The notes under the pieces are model-generated. The model was not told the origin of the DNA and made no database searches. It saw only the letters and a program-made list of their open reading frames with translations. Made by a program: the position numbers and the translations under genes. A stretch of 64,000 nt of DNA from Lacihabitans sp. CCS-44 (GTDB taxonomy: Bacteria; Bacteroidota; Bacteroidia; Cytophagales; Spirosomataceae): the NCBI RefSeq assembly GCF_024343735.1, contig NZ_RJUE01000052.1, positions 62,001 through 126,000 on the forward strand, in the 5' to 3' direction. Below, one piece after another: positions 34,992 through 44,133 of this stretch. How positions within the stretch are numbered: position 1 is the stretch's first letter; each line of letters begins with the position of its first letter.

Positions 34992-36161
34992 GTGAAACGA
35001 GTAATATTAATAGTACTGGATAGTGTTGGTATTGGCGAACTGCCTGATGCAGCCAAATATGGAGACATAGGTAGCAATACTTTGGGGCACATTGCTGAAC
35101 AATGTCCTGATTTACAGCTACCTAACTTGGTAAAACTGGGCCTTGGAAACATAGATTTAAGCAACAAAATTGGTAAAACCGAAAGCCCTACCGCTGCTTT
35201 TGGAAAGGCTGCTGAAGTTTCCTCGGGTAAAGATACCACCACCGGCCATTGGGAGATTTCAGGAATTATTCTTGAAAAGCCTTTCCCTACTTTTACCGAA
35301 AATGGTTTTCCACAAGAATTTATTGAGCGTTTCGAAAAAGCCATTGGCACCAAAACTATAGGCAATATTTCTGCTTCTGGCACTGCCATTATTGATGACT
35401 TAGGAGATGAACATGTGAAAACTGGATTTCCAATTGTCTATACCTCAGCAGATTCTGTATTTCAAATCGCTATGCATGAAGGCGTGACACCCATTGAAAG
35501 ACAATATGAAATCTGCAAAATAGCCCGTGAAATGTTGGTAGGCGAATATGAGGTGGGAAGAGTAATTGCTCGGCCATTTGAAGGGGAGTCTGGAAATTTT
35601 CGCCGAACCAGCCGCAGGAAAGACTACGCCATTTTACCGCCTGAAACGGTTTTGGATGTTTTGAAAGAAAACGGAAAAGGTGTTTATGCTATTGGCAAAA
35701 TCAATGATATTTTTGCAGAAAAAGGCATAACGAGATATAAAAAGACTGCCACAAATCTGGATGGCATAAAAGATACCATAAAGGTCATCAAAAATCCGAG
35801 CGAGAGCTTTGTATTTACCAATTTGGTAGATTTTGATATGCTTTTTGGGCATAGAAGAGACGTGGTTGGTTATGCCAAATGTTTGGAAGAATTTGACAGT
35901 TATTTGCCTGAAATCTTGGAAAACTTGCAGGAGGATGACTTACTCATCATCACCGCTGACCATGGAAACGACCCGACGCATCATGGCAATGACCATACGA
36001 GAGAATACATTCCGATACTAAACATAGGTAAAAACATAAAAAAAGGCGTTAATTTTGGTGTAAGAAACTCCTTTGCCGATATCGCAGCCACAATAGCTGA
36101 GTATCTCGAAGTAGAATATAAAACACAGGGTGAGAGTTATTTAGGATTAATCTATGTGTAA
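34992..36161 (+). CDS. deoB: Phosphopentomutase
   Basis: A 389-residue alkaline-phosphatase-superfamily enzyme that interconverts (deoxy)ribose 1- and 5-phosphates. [18 protein letters not shown] gives the first metal Asp (residue 10), [13 protein letters not shown] holds the phosphorylated threonine, and [19 protein letters not shown] supplies the remaining metal ligands. The start is GTG 34992; no ATG precedes the conserved core. It is the first gene of a plus-strand nucleoside-catabolism cluster with deoC, an ALDH16-like gene and deoD. No promoter box matching the consensus is clear in front of it. Confidence 0.95.
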   Translation: MKRVILIVLDSVGIGELPDAAKYGDIGSNTLGHIAEQCPDLQLPNLVKLGLGNIDLSNKIGKTESPTAAFGKAAEVSSGKDTTTGHWEISGIILEKPFPTFTENGFPQEFIERFEKAIGTKTIGNISASGTAIIDDLGDEHVKTGFPIVYTSADSVFQIAMHEGVTPIERQYEICKIAREMLVGEYEVGRVIARPFEGESGNFRRTSRRKDYAILPPETVLDVLKENGKGVYAIGKINDIFAEKGITRYKKTATNLDGIKDTIKVIKNPSESFVFTNLVDFDMLFGHRRDVVGYAKCLEEFDSYLPEILENLQEDDLLIITADHGNDPTHHGNDHTREYIPILNIGKNIKKGVNFGVRNSFADIAATIAEYLEVEYKTQGESYLGLIYV

Positions 36162-36164
36162 TAT

Positions 36165-36215
36165 TTGAACACAGATGACACTGATAGAACGGATTATCAC
36201 CGATTTTTATTGACA
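36165..36215. repeat. Dispersed intergenic repeat between deoB and deoC
   Basis: TTGAACACAGATGACACTGAT at 36166-36186 then ACGGATTATCACCGATTTTTA follows the same pattern as 280-320 and the reverse complement of 34866-34912. Confidence 0.55.
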
Positions 36216-36279
36216 ATATCTTCATCCCTAGCAAGGATGTCTATAAAAATTATTAAAATGTTATCTTAAAAAGATAAAA

Positions 36280-37233
36280 ATGACAGAAATAAGAAATGAA
36301 GGAATACCCTTCGACACCAAATACTTCGAAAACATTAACGTCAATCGCTCTGCGGTAGAACGAAGAACCGCAAGCTTAGGTGGACGAAGAACTGTAAAAA
36401 AAGAATTTCAAGCCGCATGGCTTCTAAAAGCCATCACTTGCATAGATTTGACCACTTTGGCTGGCGATGACACCGCTGGAAATGTGGAACGTCTTTGTGC
36501 CAAGGCTATTTCTCCTGTTAGAAAAGACCTTTTGGAGGCCATGGAAATGGCCGATGCGAACATTACCACAGGTGCAGTTTGTGTTTACCACAATATGATA
36601 GCGGATGCAAAAAGAAGTTTGGGCAATTCTGGAATTCCAATTGCAGCAGTTTCGACTGGCTTTCCTGCTGGCAAAATCTCTTTTGAACAGAAAGTCGAAG
36701 AAATCAAAAAATCAGTGGAAGCTGGTGCTACTGAAATTGACATTGTGATCAGTCGTGAGTTGGTAATTAACTCCAAATGGGAACAACTTTATGAAGAAGT
36801 AAAAGCTTGTAGAGCCGCCTGTGGCGACGCACACATGAAAACGATTTTGGCCACAGGCGAAATTCCGACTTACACCAAAGTAGCGAAGGCAAGCTGGGTA
36901 AGTATGATGGCCGGCTCAGATTTTATAAAAACTAGTACAGGAAAAGAAGTCGTAAACGCAACATTACCAGTGAGTTTGGTTATGATAAGAGCCATCAGAG
37001 AATATCAAGAACTTACAGGAATAAAAGTGGGCTACAAGCCAGCTGGAGGAATCCAAAAAGCCAAACAAGCTTTAGATTGGTTGATTTTAATGAAAGAGGA
37101 ATTGGGCGATGAATGGTTACAACCCAATTTGTTTAGATTCGGAGCTAGTAGTCTTTTGGGAGATATCGAACGCCAATTAGAACATTACGTAACAGGCAGA
37201 TATTCTGCGGGTTATCGTCATGCTATGGCATAA
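36280..37233 (+). CDS. deoC: Deoxyribose-phosphate aldolase
   Basis: A 317-residue class I aldolase that splits deoxyribose 5-phosphate into acetaldehyde and glyceraldehyde 3-phosphate. The Schiff-base lysine lies in DFIKTSTGK, and the second essential lysine in KVGYKPAGGIQKAKQALDWL. VEEIKKSVEAGATEIDIVI holds the conserved Asp. The protein is longer than the 220-260 residues typical of bacteria, with about 45 extra N-terminal residues before the TIM barrel, as seen in eukaryotic-type members. It lies 118 bases after deoB, with a dispersed repeat between. Confidence 0.93.
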   Translation: MTEIRNEGIPFDTKYFENINVNRSAVERRTASLGGRRTVKKEFQAAWLLKAITCIDLTTLAGDDTAGNVERLCAKAISPVRKDLLEAMEMADANITTGAVCVYHNMIADAKRSLGNSGIPIAAVSTGFPAGKISFEQKVEEIKKSVEAGATEIDIVISRELVINSKWEQLYEEVKACRAACGDAHMKTILATGEIPTYTKVAKASWVSMMAGSDFIKTSTGKEVVNATLPVSLVMIRAIREYQELTGIKVGYKPAGGIQKAKQALDWLILMKEELGDEWLQPNLFRFGASSLLGDIERQLEHYVTGRYSAGYRHAMA

Positions 37234-37275
37234 AAATCAGATTTAGAATAACATTAAATAACCCAAATTCATAAA

Positions 37276-37360
37276 ATATGTTGCCTTCGACTTCGCTAGG
37301 CCAACGGTTTTATAGGTTTTAAATCTGTTGCCTTCGGCTCCGCTCAGTCAACAGTTTTTT
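37276..37360 (+). repeat. Two direct repeat copies with a hairpin between deoC and the ALDH gene
   Basis: TGTTGCCTTCG appears at about 37280 and again at 37327, each followed by an ACTTCGCT/GCTCCGCT segment, then CCAACGG or TCAACAG, then T-rich sequence. The second copy folds with CTGTTG pairing to CAACAG and ends in a T-run, so it may act as a weak terminator or RNA-stabilising hairpin within the operon. Confidence 0.5.
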
Positions 37361-37436
37361 TTGGTGAAATGAATATAAGAAATAGACAAAGTCCAAACTT
37401 TAGTGTCTTTGCGACTTTGCGAGAAAAAATATAGAA

Positions 37437-39806
37437 ATGAAAGTAAAAGAAATATTTAATACGATGGCTTACGGTCCAGCTCCAGAGAGTACAGCTCAAG
37501 CAAATGAATTTCTTGATGCCCATGGTAGAACTTTTGAATTGTTTATCGGTGGAGAATGGAAAAAAGCCGAAAAGCATTTCGAAACCATCAATCCATCGAG
37601 CATGCAGGTTTTGGCCAATATAGCTGAAGCTTCAGAAGGAGATGTAAATGAGGCAGTTACAGCAGCCAATAAAGCATTAAAGGACTGGGTGAAAATCGGA
37701 GGAAGAGCTAGAGCGAGGTATCTCTATGCGATAGCTCGTCAAATCCAAAAGCATTCTAGATTATTTGCAGTTTTGGAAGCTCTGGATAACGGAAAACCCA
37801 TCAGAGAAACCCGAGACATAGATATTCCATTGGTAGCCAGGCACTTCTATCACCATGCTGGTTGGGCCCAATTGATGGATACGGAGCTGAAGGATTACAA
37901 AGAAATAGGAGTAATAGGCCAAATAATTCCATGGAATTTCCCGTTATTGATGCTTTCGTGGAAAATAGCTCCTGCCTTGGCCATGGGAAATACCGTTGTT
38001 CTGAAACCTGCAGAATTCACTTCTTTGACAGCACTTTTATTTGCTGAAATTTGCCAAAATGTTGGTTTGCCCAAAGGCGTTGTAAATATTATTACTGGCC
38101 CAGGTTCAACTGGAGCTGCCTTGGTAAATCACAAAGATGTAAATAAGATTGCTTTCACGGGTTCTACAGAGGTGGGTAAAATCATTAGAAAAGCGATTGC
38201 TGGTACTGGCAAAAAAGTTTCGTTAGAATTGGGTGGAAAATCGCCTTTTATAGTTTTTGAAGACGCTGATTTGGATTCTGTGGTCGAAGGAATTGTGGAT
38301 GCGATCTGGTTTAACCAAGGGCAAGTTTGTTGTGCTGGTTCTAGACTATTGGTGCAAGAAAGCATCCAAGACAAGCTTTATGACAAAATAAAAGCCCGCA
38401 TGGAAAAGCTCCGAGTGGGTGATGCAATGGACAAATGTATTGACATTGGGGCTATTGTGGCCCCGATTCAAGTTAAAACCATTGATGAATTGGTTCAAAA
38501 AGGTATCGCTGAGGGTAACCAAATGTGGCAACCAAGTTGGGAATGCCCGAAAGACGGCTGTTTTTGTCCGCCTACCCTATTTACACATGTTTCGCCTTCA
38601 AGCACCATTGCTCAGGAAGAAATTTTTGGGCCAGTTTTGGTGGCCATGAGTTTTAGGTCACACCAAGAAGCCATAAAATTAGCCAACAATACGAGATACG
38701 GCTTGGCGTGTAGTATTTGGACAGAAAATATCAATTTAGCATTGGACGTAGCTCCAAAAGTAAAATCAGGAACTGTTTGGATAAACTCTACCAATGTTTT
38801 TGATGCAGGTTCAGGTTTTGGTGGCTATAGAGAATCAGGTTTTGGAAGAGAAGGTGGAAAAGAAGGTCTTTTTGAATATATGAAACCTCGAATAGAGGAA
38901 CAGTTTTCTGAAAAACCTATAAAACCAGCCGTTCAAAAAACTAAAATTGCAATTTCTGAAGGAATAGACCGCACGGCCAAAATGTATATTGGTGGCAAAC
39001 AAGCTCGACCAGATAGTGGTTACAGCATTATCGTTAAAAACCCGCAAGGCGAAGTAATTGGTGAAGCACCAGAAGGTAGTAGAAAAGATATCAGAAATGC
39101 AGTAGAAGCTGCTCATGCCAATGGCAAATGGGCCGAAATGACTGGACATGCACGAGCACAAGTTTTGTATTACATCGCCGAGAACTTATCGGCTCGTAAA
39201 GCAGAGTTTTCAAATAGATTGATGCAAATGTGCTGTTACAGCAAAGCTGACGCTGATGCAGAAGTGGAAAAGTCTATTGATAGAATTTATACATACGCCG
39301 CTCATGCTGATAAATATGATGGGCAGGCCCACCAAACCATTCAAAGAAATGTAACTTTGGCCATGCCCGAGCCAGTTGGGGTGATGGGAATCGTTTGCCC
39401 TGAAGAAGCACCGCTTTTGACTTTTATTTCAACAGTAATTCCAGCCATAACTTTAGGAAATAGCGTAATCGTAATTCCTTCAGAAACGGCACCTTTCAGT
39501 GCGACTGATTTTTACCAAATATTAGATACGTCTGACGTACCTGGCGGAACGGTTAACATCATCACAGGACCAAAGGAAACCTTGACAAAAGAATTAGCCA
39601 AACATTATGATGTGGACGGGCTCTGGTATTTTGGAAGCAAAGAGGGGTCAAAAGACATAGAAAGTCTTTCAGCCGAAAACATGAAAAGGACTTGGGTAAA
39701 CTATGGGAAATACCGTGACTGGATGAACAATGAGCAGTCTGAAGGCACAGAATTCTTGAGACATGCTTCAGAAATTAAAAATATTTGGATTCCTTATGGG
39801 GCATAA
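37437..39806 (+). CDS. ALDH16-like two-domain aldehyde dehydrogenase
   Basis: A 789-residue fusion. Residues about 25-490 form a complete aldehyde dehydrogenase: GVIGQIIPWNFPLLMLSWK, KVSLELGGKSPF (catalytic Glu), FNQGQVCCAGSRLLVQ (catalytic Cys) and SGFGGYRESGFGREGG. Residues about 515-789 repeat the coenzyme-binding half (MYIGGKQARPDSGY, PEPVGVMGIVCPEEAPLLTF, PGGTVNIITGP) but lack the Cys and Glu motifs, so this half is non-catalytic. This order and length match the ALDH16 family, whose bacterial members keep the active Cys. In a deo operon it would plausibly oxidise the acetaldehyde released by DeoC; that substrate is an inference. Confidence 0.88.
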   Translation: MKVKEIFNTMAYGPAPESTAQANEFLDAHGRTFELFIGGEWKKAEKHFETINPSSMQVLANIAEASEGDVNEAVTAANKALKDWVKIGGRARARYLYAIARQIQKHSRLFAVLEALDNGKPIRETRDIDIPLVARHFYHHAGWAQLMDTELKDYKEIGVIGQIIPWNFPLLMLSWKIAPALAMGNTVVLKPAEFTSLTALLFAEICQNVGLPKGVVNIITGPGSTGAALVNHKDVNKIAFTGSTEVGKIIRKAIAGTGKKVSLELGGKSPFIVFEDADLDSVVEGIVDAIWFNQGQVCCAGSRLLVQESIQDKLYDKIKARMEKLRVGDAMDKCIDIGAIVAPIQVKTIDELVQKGIAEGNQMWQPSWECPKDGCFCPPTLFTHVSPSSTIAQEEIFGPVLVAMSFRSHQEAIKLANNTRYGLACSIWTENINLALDVAPKVKSGTVWINSTNVFDAGSGFGGYRESGFGREGGKEGLFEYMKPRIEEQFSEKPIKPAVQKTKIAISEGIDRTAKMYIGGKQARPDSGYSIIVKNPQGEVIGEAPEGSRKDIRNAVEAAHANGKWAEMTGHARAQVLYYIAENLSARKAEFSNRLMQMCCYSKADADAEVEKSIDRIYTYAAHADKYDGQAHQTIQRNVTLAMPEPVGVMGIVCPEEAPLLTFISTVIPAITLGNSVIVIPSETAPFSATDFYQILDTSDVPGGTVNIITGPKETLTKELAKHYDVDGLWYFGSKEGSKDIESLSAENMKRTWVNYGKYRDWMNNEQSEGTEFLRHASEIKNIWIPYGA

Positions 39807-39871
39807 AATATTCATTTAACCCAATATTATTAAAAACAAATTCAAAAACAAACACATATAAAACATTACAA

Positions 39872-40573
39872 ATGAGAAGTTTACACTTAGAAGCTGAAGT
39901 AGGAGAAATAGCAGAAACAGTATTATTACCTGGAGATCCATTAAGAGCGAAATTTGTGGCCGAAAATTTCCTAACAGACGTTGTCTGCTACAATAAAGTA
40001 AGAGGAATGTTCGGATTCACTGGGAATTATAAAGGCCAAAAAGTCTCGATACAAGGCACTGGAATGGGTATGGGAAGTGCGGGCATATACATCCATGAAT
40101 TGATAAATACCTACAAATGTCAAAATTTGATTCGTGTCGGTACTTGCGGCTCTATCCAACCAGAATTAGACCTTGGTCAGGTAATTTTGGCTATGAGTGC
40201 GTCAGGAGACTCAGATGCCAACAGCCTGTTATTCAAAGGAATGCATTATGCAGCCACGGCAGATTTTGATTTGCTTTACAGAGCACATCAACTAGCTATT
40301 GAGCTAAAAATCAAAACACATACAGGCTCAGTTTTTAGTACCAATACATTTTATGACCTTGAACCTAACCGTTGGGAAGTGTGGCAAAGGCATGGCGTTT
40401 TGGGCGTAGATATGGAATCCCAAATATTATTTACCATAGCAAGTAGATTTGGTGCAAAAGCTCTATCTCTTTTGACAGTGAGCGACAACATTATCACAGG
40501 AACTGCCTCATCACAACAAGAAAGAGAAAATACTTTCAATGATATGATGAAAATTGCCTTGGGATTGGCTTAG
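39872..40573 (+). CDS. deoD: Purine nucleoside phosphorylase, DeoD type
   Basis: A 233-residue phosphorylase that cleaves purine (deoxy)nucleosides with phosphate into the base and pentose 1-phosphate, the substrate of DeoB. LLPGDPLRAKFVA binds phosphate, GTGMGMGSAGIYIHELI and RVGTCGSI are family motifs, VDMESQILFTIA binds the nucleoside, and the general acid Asp is in TVSDNIITG. I chose ATG 39872, which matches DeoD N-termini (SLHLEA); the frame is open upstream to 39785 without reason. It is the last gene of the deo cluster, with a hairpin after it. Confidence 0.93.
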   Translation: MRSLHLEAEVGEIAETVLLPGDPLRAKFVAENFLTDVVCYNKVRGMFGFTGNYKGQKVSIQGTGMGMGSAGIYIHELINTYKCQNLIRVGTCGSIQPELDLGQVILAMSASGDSDANSLLFKGMHYAATADFDLLYRAHQLAIELKIKTHTGSVFSTNTFYDLEPNRWEVWQRHGVLGVDMESQILFTIASRFGAKALSLLTVSDNIITGTASSQQERENTFNDMMKIALGLA

Positions 40574-40582
40574 ATAAATTAT

Positions 40583-40609
40583 TGAGGAATAGATTTCTAC
40601 TATTCCTCA
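40583..40609. terminator. Bidirectional hairpin between deoD and the DUF885 gene
   Basis: TGAGGAATAG at 40583-40592 pairs perfectly with CTATTCCTCA at 40600-40609 across a 7-nt loop. It overlaps the stop codon of the convergent DUF885 gene. Confidence 0.7.
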
Positions 40610-42283
40610 GTTCAAAAATTTCCAGTCCGCTATTTTATCTTTTTTCAAATCCTCACTTTTTAGTAGAGCTTTGACTAATTCTACTGGCATCGTGTTATTT
40701 TGTAGAATGGTATCATGAAATTGCTTCTCAGGCATTTTTCCTCCATCTACCAATTCCTTCTTTAGGCTATAAAATTGCAAACCACCAATCATGTAAGCTA
40801 TCTGATAAAGAGGGCCATATCTACCTGTAAACGAACGCCTTACTTCTGCTTCAGCATTGGCTCTTTCGTGTCCAACTTTGTCAACCAAAAGATCAATACA
40901 TTGCTGCGGAGTCATTTTTTCCAAATGATAATTCAGTGAAAAGATGATTCTTGCACAACGGTGCATTCTCCAAAACAACATACCAATTTTCTCCTCAGGT
41001 GTTCTTGGAAAACCTTTATCCCAAAGATTAAATTCCCAATACAGAGCCCAACCTTCAGTCCAAAATGGCGTACCAAAAGTTCTTCGATAAGGTTTATAAC
41101 GTTGATTCATAAACTGTTGTAGATGATGACCGGGGATTAATTCATGCTGCACAGTCGCTCTTGAAAAATATGGATTATTGCCTCTCATACTCATCATTTT
41201 ATCATCATGGTCCATAGCTGCAGTTGGGTAAGACACCATAATTTGTTCGCCACCCAAGAAAAAAGGACTTACCTTTTGTGCTTCTGCTGAGAGCATTACC
41301 GTTCTCCAAGTCTCTTTTGCCAATGCTGGAACTGTCACCAAATCACGATCCTCAACATATTTTATGGCTTCCCAAGCCAATTTATTCACATCCTCTTGCC
41401 ACTGACCGGGCGGCACATAGGTTTGTTTTACATGTTCCAAAGCCTTCTTCCAGTCATTTCCGTAACCCAGTTCATTAGAAGCCTTGAGCATCTCTTTTTC
41501 GCACCATGCAAATTGATTATTGGCTTCTGATATCAATTGTTCAGGTGAATAGGTTATAAATTCAAAACTGAGGTCTTTTAAAAGTGCATCTCTACCCAAT
41601 GGTTTTCCAATTATTCCACTACCATCATCCTTTACCAAGGTGTTTGAAAAATGCTTTCTGAGCAAACCCTCATACTCTTCAAAAGTCTTCATTAATTTTT
41701 TATGAGGAGCCTGTATCCACCAATTGAACTCCGGATTGTACTCGTAATAAAACTTGTATGATTCTTCTGTTGCCCTTATGAGTTCCTTTACAATATCCGC
41801 TGCCAATTCGGCCTTTTGCCAACTTTCGTAAGGTTTTTTAGTCTTTAAGGCTACTATTTCGGCTCTAATTTCCTTTTCTACTTTATTAAAATCAGCGGCT
41901 AGCTTATCAGATTTGGGATTGACGCCAGTCTTTCTATTTTCGTTAAAATCATAAATAGGCTGTGCCCTTTCAATGACATTCTTCACTTCATTGAATGCCT
42001 TAAACTCTAAGCCATGAAAATAAATACTCTTGTCAATTTGATTCCTAAGCAGCACATAATCAACCTTTTGTTCTTTAGTTAATCCATCAAAAGCCATTTT
42101 ATCCAAGTCTTTTCTGGCATCGGCATAAAATTTTGTAAATCTTTCAAAATAAACTTCAGAAAGGCTATTGGGATATTTTCTTTGCAAAGCTCCTTTATCT
42201 GCCTGATAACTTGAAACAATTTCATTAAAATCTGTTGCATAAATACTTAAACTGAATAAACAAAATAGTAAAGTAAGTTTCAT
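40607..42283 (-). CDS. DUF885 family metallopeptidase-like protein, exported
   Basis: A 558-residue protein with a signal peptide (cleavage near IYA-T, residue 16). The zinc motif HELIPGHH (HExxPGHH) in VQHELIPGHHLQQFMNQR and the downstream FWTEGWALYWE (third-ligand Glu helix) are DUF885 hallmarks; this family is related to M32/M3-type gluzincin peptidases. GRDALLKDLSFE and the C-terminal YGPLYQIAYMIGGLQFYSLKKEL are also typical. Substrates are probably small peptides in the periplasm. A double-cupin gene lies 18 nt upstream on the same strand. Confidence 0.85.
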   Translation of the reverse strand: MKLTLLFCLFSLSIYATDFNEIVSSYQADKGALQRKYPNSLSEVYFERFTKFYADARKDLDKMAFDGLTKEQKVDYVLLRNQIDKSIYFHGLEFKAFNEVKNVIERAQPIYDFNENRKTGVNPKSDKLAADFNKVEKEIRAEIVALKTKKPYESWQKAELAADIVKELIRATEESYKFYYEYNPEFNWWIQAPHKKLMKTFEEYEGLLRKHFSNTLVKDDGSGIIGKPLGRDALLKDLSFEFITYSPEQLISEANNQFAWCEKEMLKASNELGYGNDWKKALEHVKQTYVPPGQWQEDVNKLAWEAIKYVEDRDLVTVPALAKETWRTVMLSAEAQKVSPFFLGGEQIMVSYPTAAMDHDDKMMSMRGNNPYFSRATVQHELIPGHHLQQFMNQRYKPYRRTFGTPFWTEGWALYWEFNLWDKGFPRTPEEKIGMLFWRMHRCARIIFSLNYHLEKMTPQQCIDLLVDKVGHERANAEAEVRRSFTGRYGPLYQIAYMIGGLQFYSLKKELVDGGKMPEKQFHDTILQNNTMPVELVKALLKSEDLKKDKIADWKFLN

Positions 42284-42301
42284 TTGATGAGCCTTTTAAA
42301 A

Positions 42302-43063
42302 TTAATTGAATTGAAAAGCAAAATACGTGGTTGAGCCTTTTCCGATATTTATAAGATTATGCAATTGATTGGATGGCAAAAAGAACAAATCACCTTTTGA
42401 ACCTTCATAAAAATTCTCTCCTATTTGCATTCTAGCATTTCCATTCACCAGCAATATCATTTCTTCAGCGATGTGTTTATGCGGTGGATGGCTGTTCAGA
42501 CCCTCATTGAGTGTTGTCACGTGCATTTCTACTCGGTTAAACATGGCAGTTGGTCTGTCAAAAAAATCTCTCCTTCCACCTTTATCATGAGGTTTAAATG
42601 CAACAGTATTCCAATCAATCATTTGAGATTTAGCAATCTCCTGATTTGTTTTTGGTGTTTTTGATTTGTAAATCAACACATAATAACTCACATCGCTCTT
42701 GCTCAAATTGTTCATTTGTTGCATATCCTTAGGCATAATGAGTAACACACTGCCTGCACCAAGTTCTTTTGTTTGATCATTTATGGTCACTGTGAGTGTT
42801 CCTTCTTGAATTATTATCAACTCTTCGTCACTTTCTTGAGCGTGTGCAGGTCTCAATTTATGTCCAGGCTTGAGAGTTGAATGATGTATACTAATCTTTT
42901 CCATAAAATCAGTTCGCTCATTCTTAATAATTTGCCTGAAAACTCGACTTTCATCTTCGTTTTTTTGCAATGCATTTAAGTTAAAAACTCTCCCTTGAAG
43001 GGCATTTTGGGCAAAAATTTCTTGCATAGTTAGTGTAAAAAGTAGAATTATTAAATATTTCAT
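42302..43063 (-). CDS. Exported double-cupin protein
   Basis: A 253-residue protein with a signal peptide (MKYLIILLFTLTMQEIFAQ). Two cupin barrels are visible. The first, about residues 55-140, has LKPGHKLRPAHAQESDEELIIIQEG; the second, about 175-245, has LNEGLNSHPPHKHIAEEMILLVNGNARMQIG, with the full H-x-H...E metal set. The first barrel has a weaker metal motif. Bicupins include oxidases, isomerases and sugar-binding proteins, so I do not assign a reaction. It is in the same transcription unit as the DUF885 peptidase. Confidence 0.8.
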   Translation of the reverse strand: MKYLIILLFTLTMQEIFAQNALQGRVFNLNALQKNEDESRVFRQIIKNERTDFMEKISIHHSTLKPGHKLRPAHAQESDEELIIIQEGTLTVTINDQTKELGAGSVLLIMPKDMQQMNNLSKSDVSYYVLIYKSKTPKTNQEIAKSQMIDWNTVAFKPHDKGGRRDFFDRPTAMFNRVEMHVTTLNEGLNSHPPHKHIAEEMILLVNGNARMQIGENFYEGSKGDLFFLPSNQLHNLINIGKGSTTYFAFQFN

Positions 43064-43093
43064 TTTTTTGGTTGATAAACTTAACCAAAAATA

Positions 43094-43130
43094 TAAAAAA
43101 ATCCCACAAAGTCATTAAACCTTGTGGGAT
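43094..43130 (-). terminator. Terminator of the ugd-uxs operon
   Basis: ATCCCACAA at 43101-43109 pairs with TTGTGGGAT at 43122-43130. On the minus strand it is followed by U residues (A-run at 43095-43100). Confidence 0.8.
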
Positions 43131-43155
43131 ATATAAATGCTGCTACGTTTTATTC

Positions 43156-44127
43156 TTAGAATTCTCTGTGAATGGCCTCGTCAAAAAGACGCTCCTTGGG
43201 CAAATTCCTGAAATAATCGTAGGTTATTTTCAAGCCTTCTGCCCTATCTACTTTAGGTTCCCAGCCTAAAATTTCTCTTGCTTTAGTAATGTCAGGTTGT
43301 CTTTGTTTAGGATCATCTTTTGGCAAATCCAAATATACCACTTTCTGAGTTGTTCCTGTAAGTTTAATAATCTCTTCAGCAAAATCCTTAATGGTGATTT
43401 CTGAAGGATTTCCAATATTAACTGGTTGAGCATAATCTGACATCAACAATCTGTAAATACCTTCTACCAAATCATCTACATAACAAAACGATCGTGTCTG
43501 TGAACCGTCACCAAAAATTGTAATATCCTCACCACGAAGGGCTTGACCAATAAAGGCAGGCAATACTCGGCCATCGTTCAGCCTCATTCTTGGTCCATAG
43601 GTATTAAAAATACGTATTATTCTAGTTTCCAAACCATGGTAGGTATGATAGGCCATGGTCATGGCTTCTTGGAATCTTTTTGCTTCGTCATAAACTCCAC
43701 GAGGACCTACTGGGTTTACATGTCCCCAATATTCCTCTGTCTGTGGATGCACCAATGGATCACCATAAACTTCTGATGTAGAAGCTATTAAAACTCTCGC
43801 TCCTTTTACTCTAGCCAATCCCAAACAATTGTGAATACCCAAAGAGCCTACTTTTAAGGTCTGAATAGGTATTTTAAGATAATCTATTGGGCTGGCTGGC
43901 GAGGCAAAATGCAAAATATAATCCAATTGACCGGGCACATGAATAAACTTACTTACATCATGGTGGTAAAATTCGAAATTGGGCAATTTAAAAAGATGCT
44001 CTATATTTCTTAAGTCACCAGTAATAAGGTTGTCCATTGCAATCACATGAAAACCCTCTTTAACAAATCTGTCACAAAGGTGTGACCCTAAAAAACCTGC
44101 TCCTCCAGTTATTAGTATTCTTTTCAT
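43156..44127 (-). CDS. UDP-glucuronate decarboxylase (UDP-xylose synthase)
   Basis: A 323-residue extended short-chain dehydrogenase. [14 protein letters not shown] binds [26 protein letters not shown] is the UXS signature, TSEVYGDP and [12 protein letters not shown] hold the catalytic Ser/Thr, Tyr and Lys, and [10 protein letters not shown] and [18 protein letters not shown] are typical. It converts UDP-glucuronate to UDP-xylose in the cytoplasm. It starts 6 nt after the UDP-glucose dehydrogenase gene, which supplies its substrate, so the two form a complete UDP-xylose route for envelope glycans. Confidence 0.94.
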   Translation of the reverse strand: MKRILITGGAGFLGSHLCDRFVKEGFHVIAMDNLITGDLRNIEHLFKLPNFEFYHHDVSKFIHVPGQLDYILHFASPASPIDYLKIPIQTLKVGSLGIHNCLGLARVKGARVLIASTSEVYGDPLVHPQTEEYWGHVNPVGPRGVYDEAKRFQEAMTMAYHTYHGLETRIIRIFNTYGPRMRLNDGRVLPAFIGQALRGEDITIFGDGSQTRSFCYVDDLVEGIYRLLMSDYAQPVNIGNPSEITIKDFAEEIIKLTGTTQKVVYLDLPKDDPKQRQPDITKAREILGWEPKVDRAEGLKITYDYFRNLPKERLFDEAIHREF

Positions 44128-44133
44128 ATAAAA

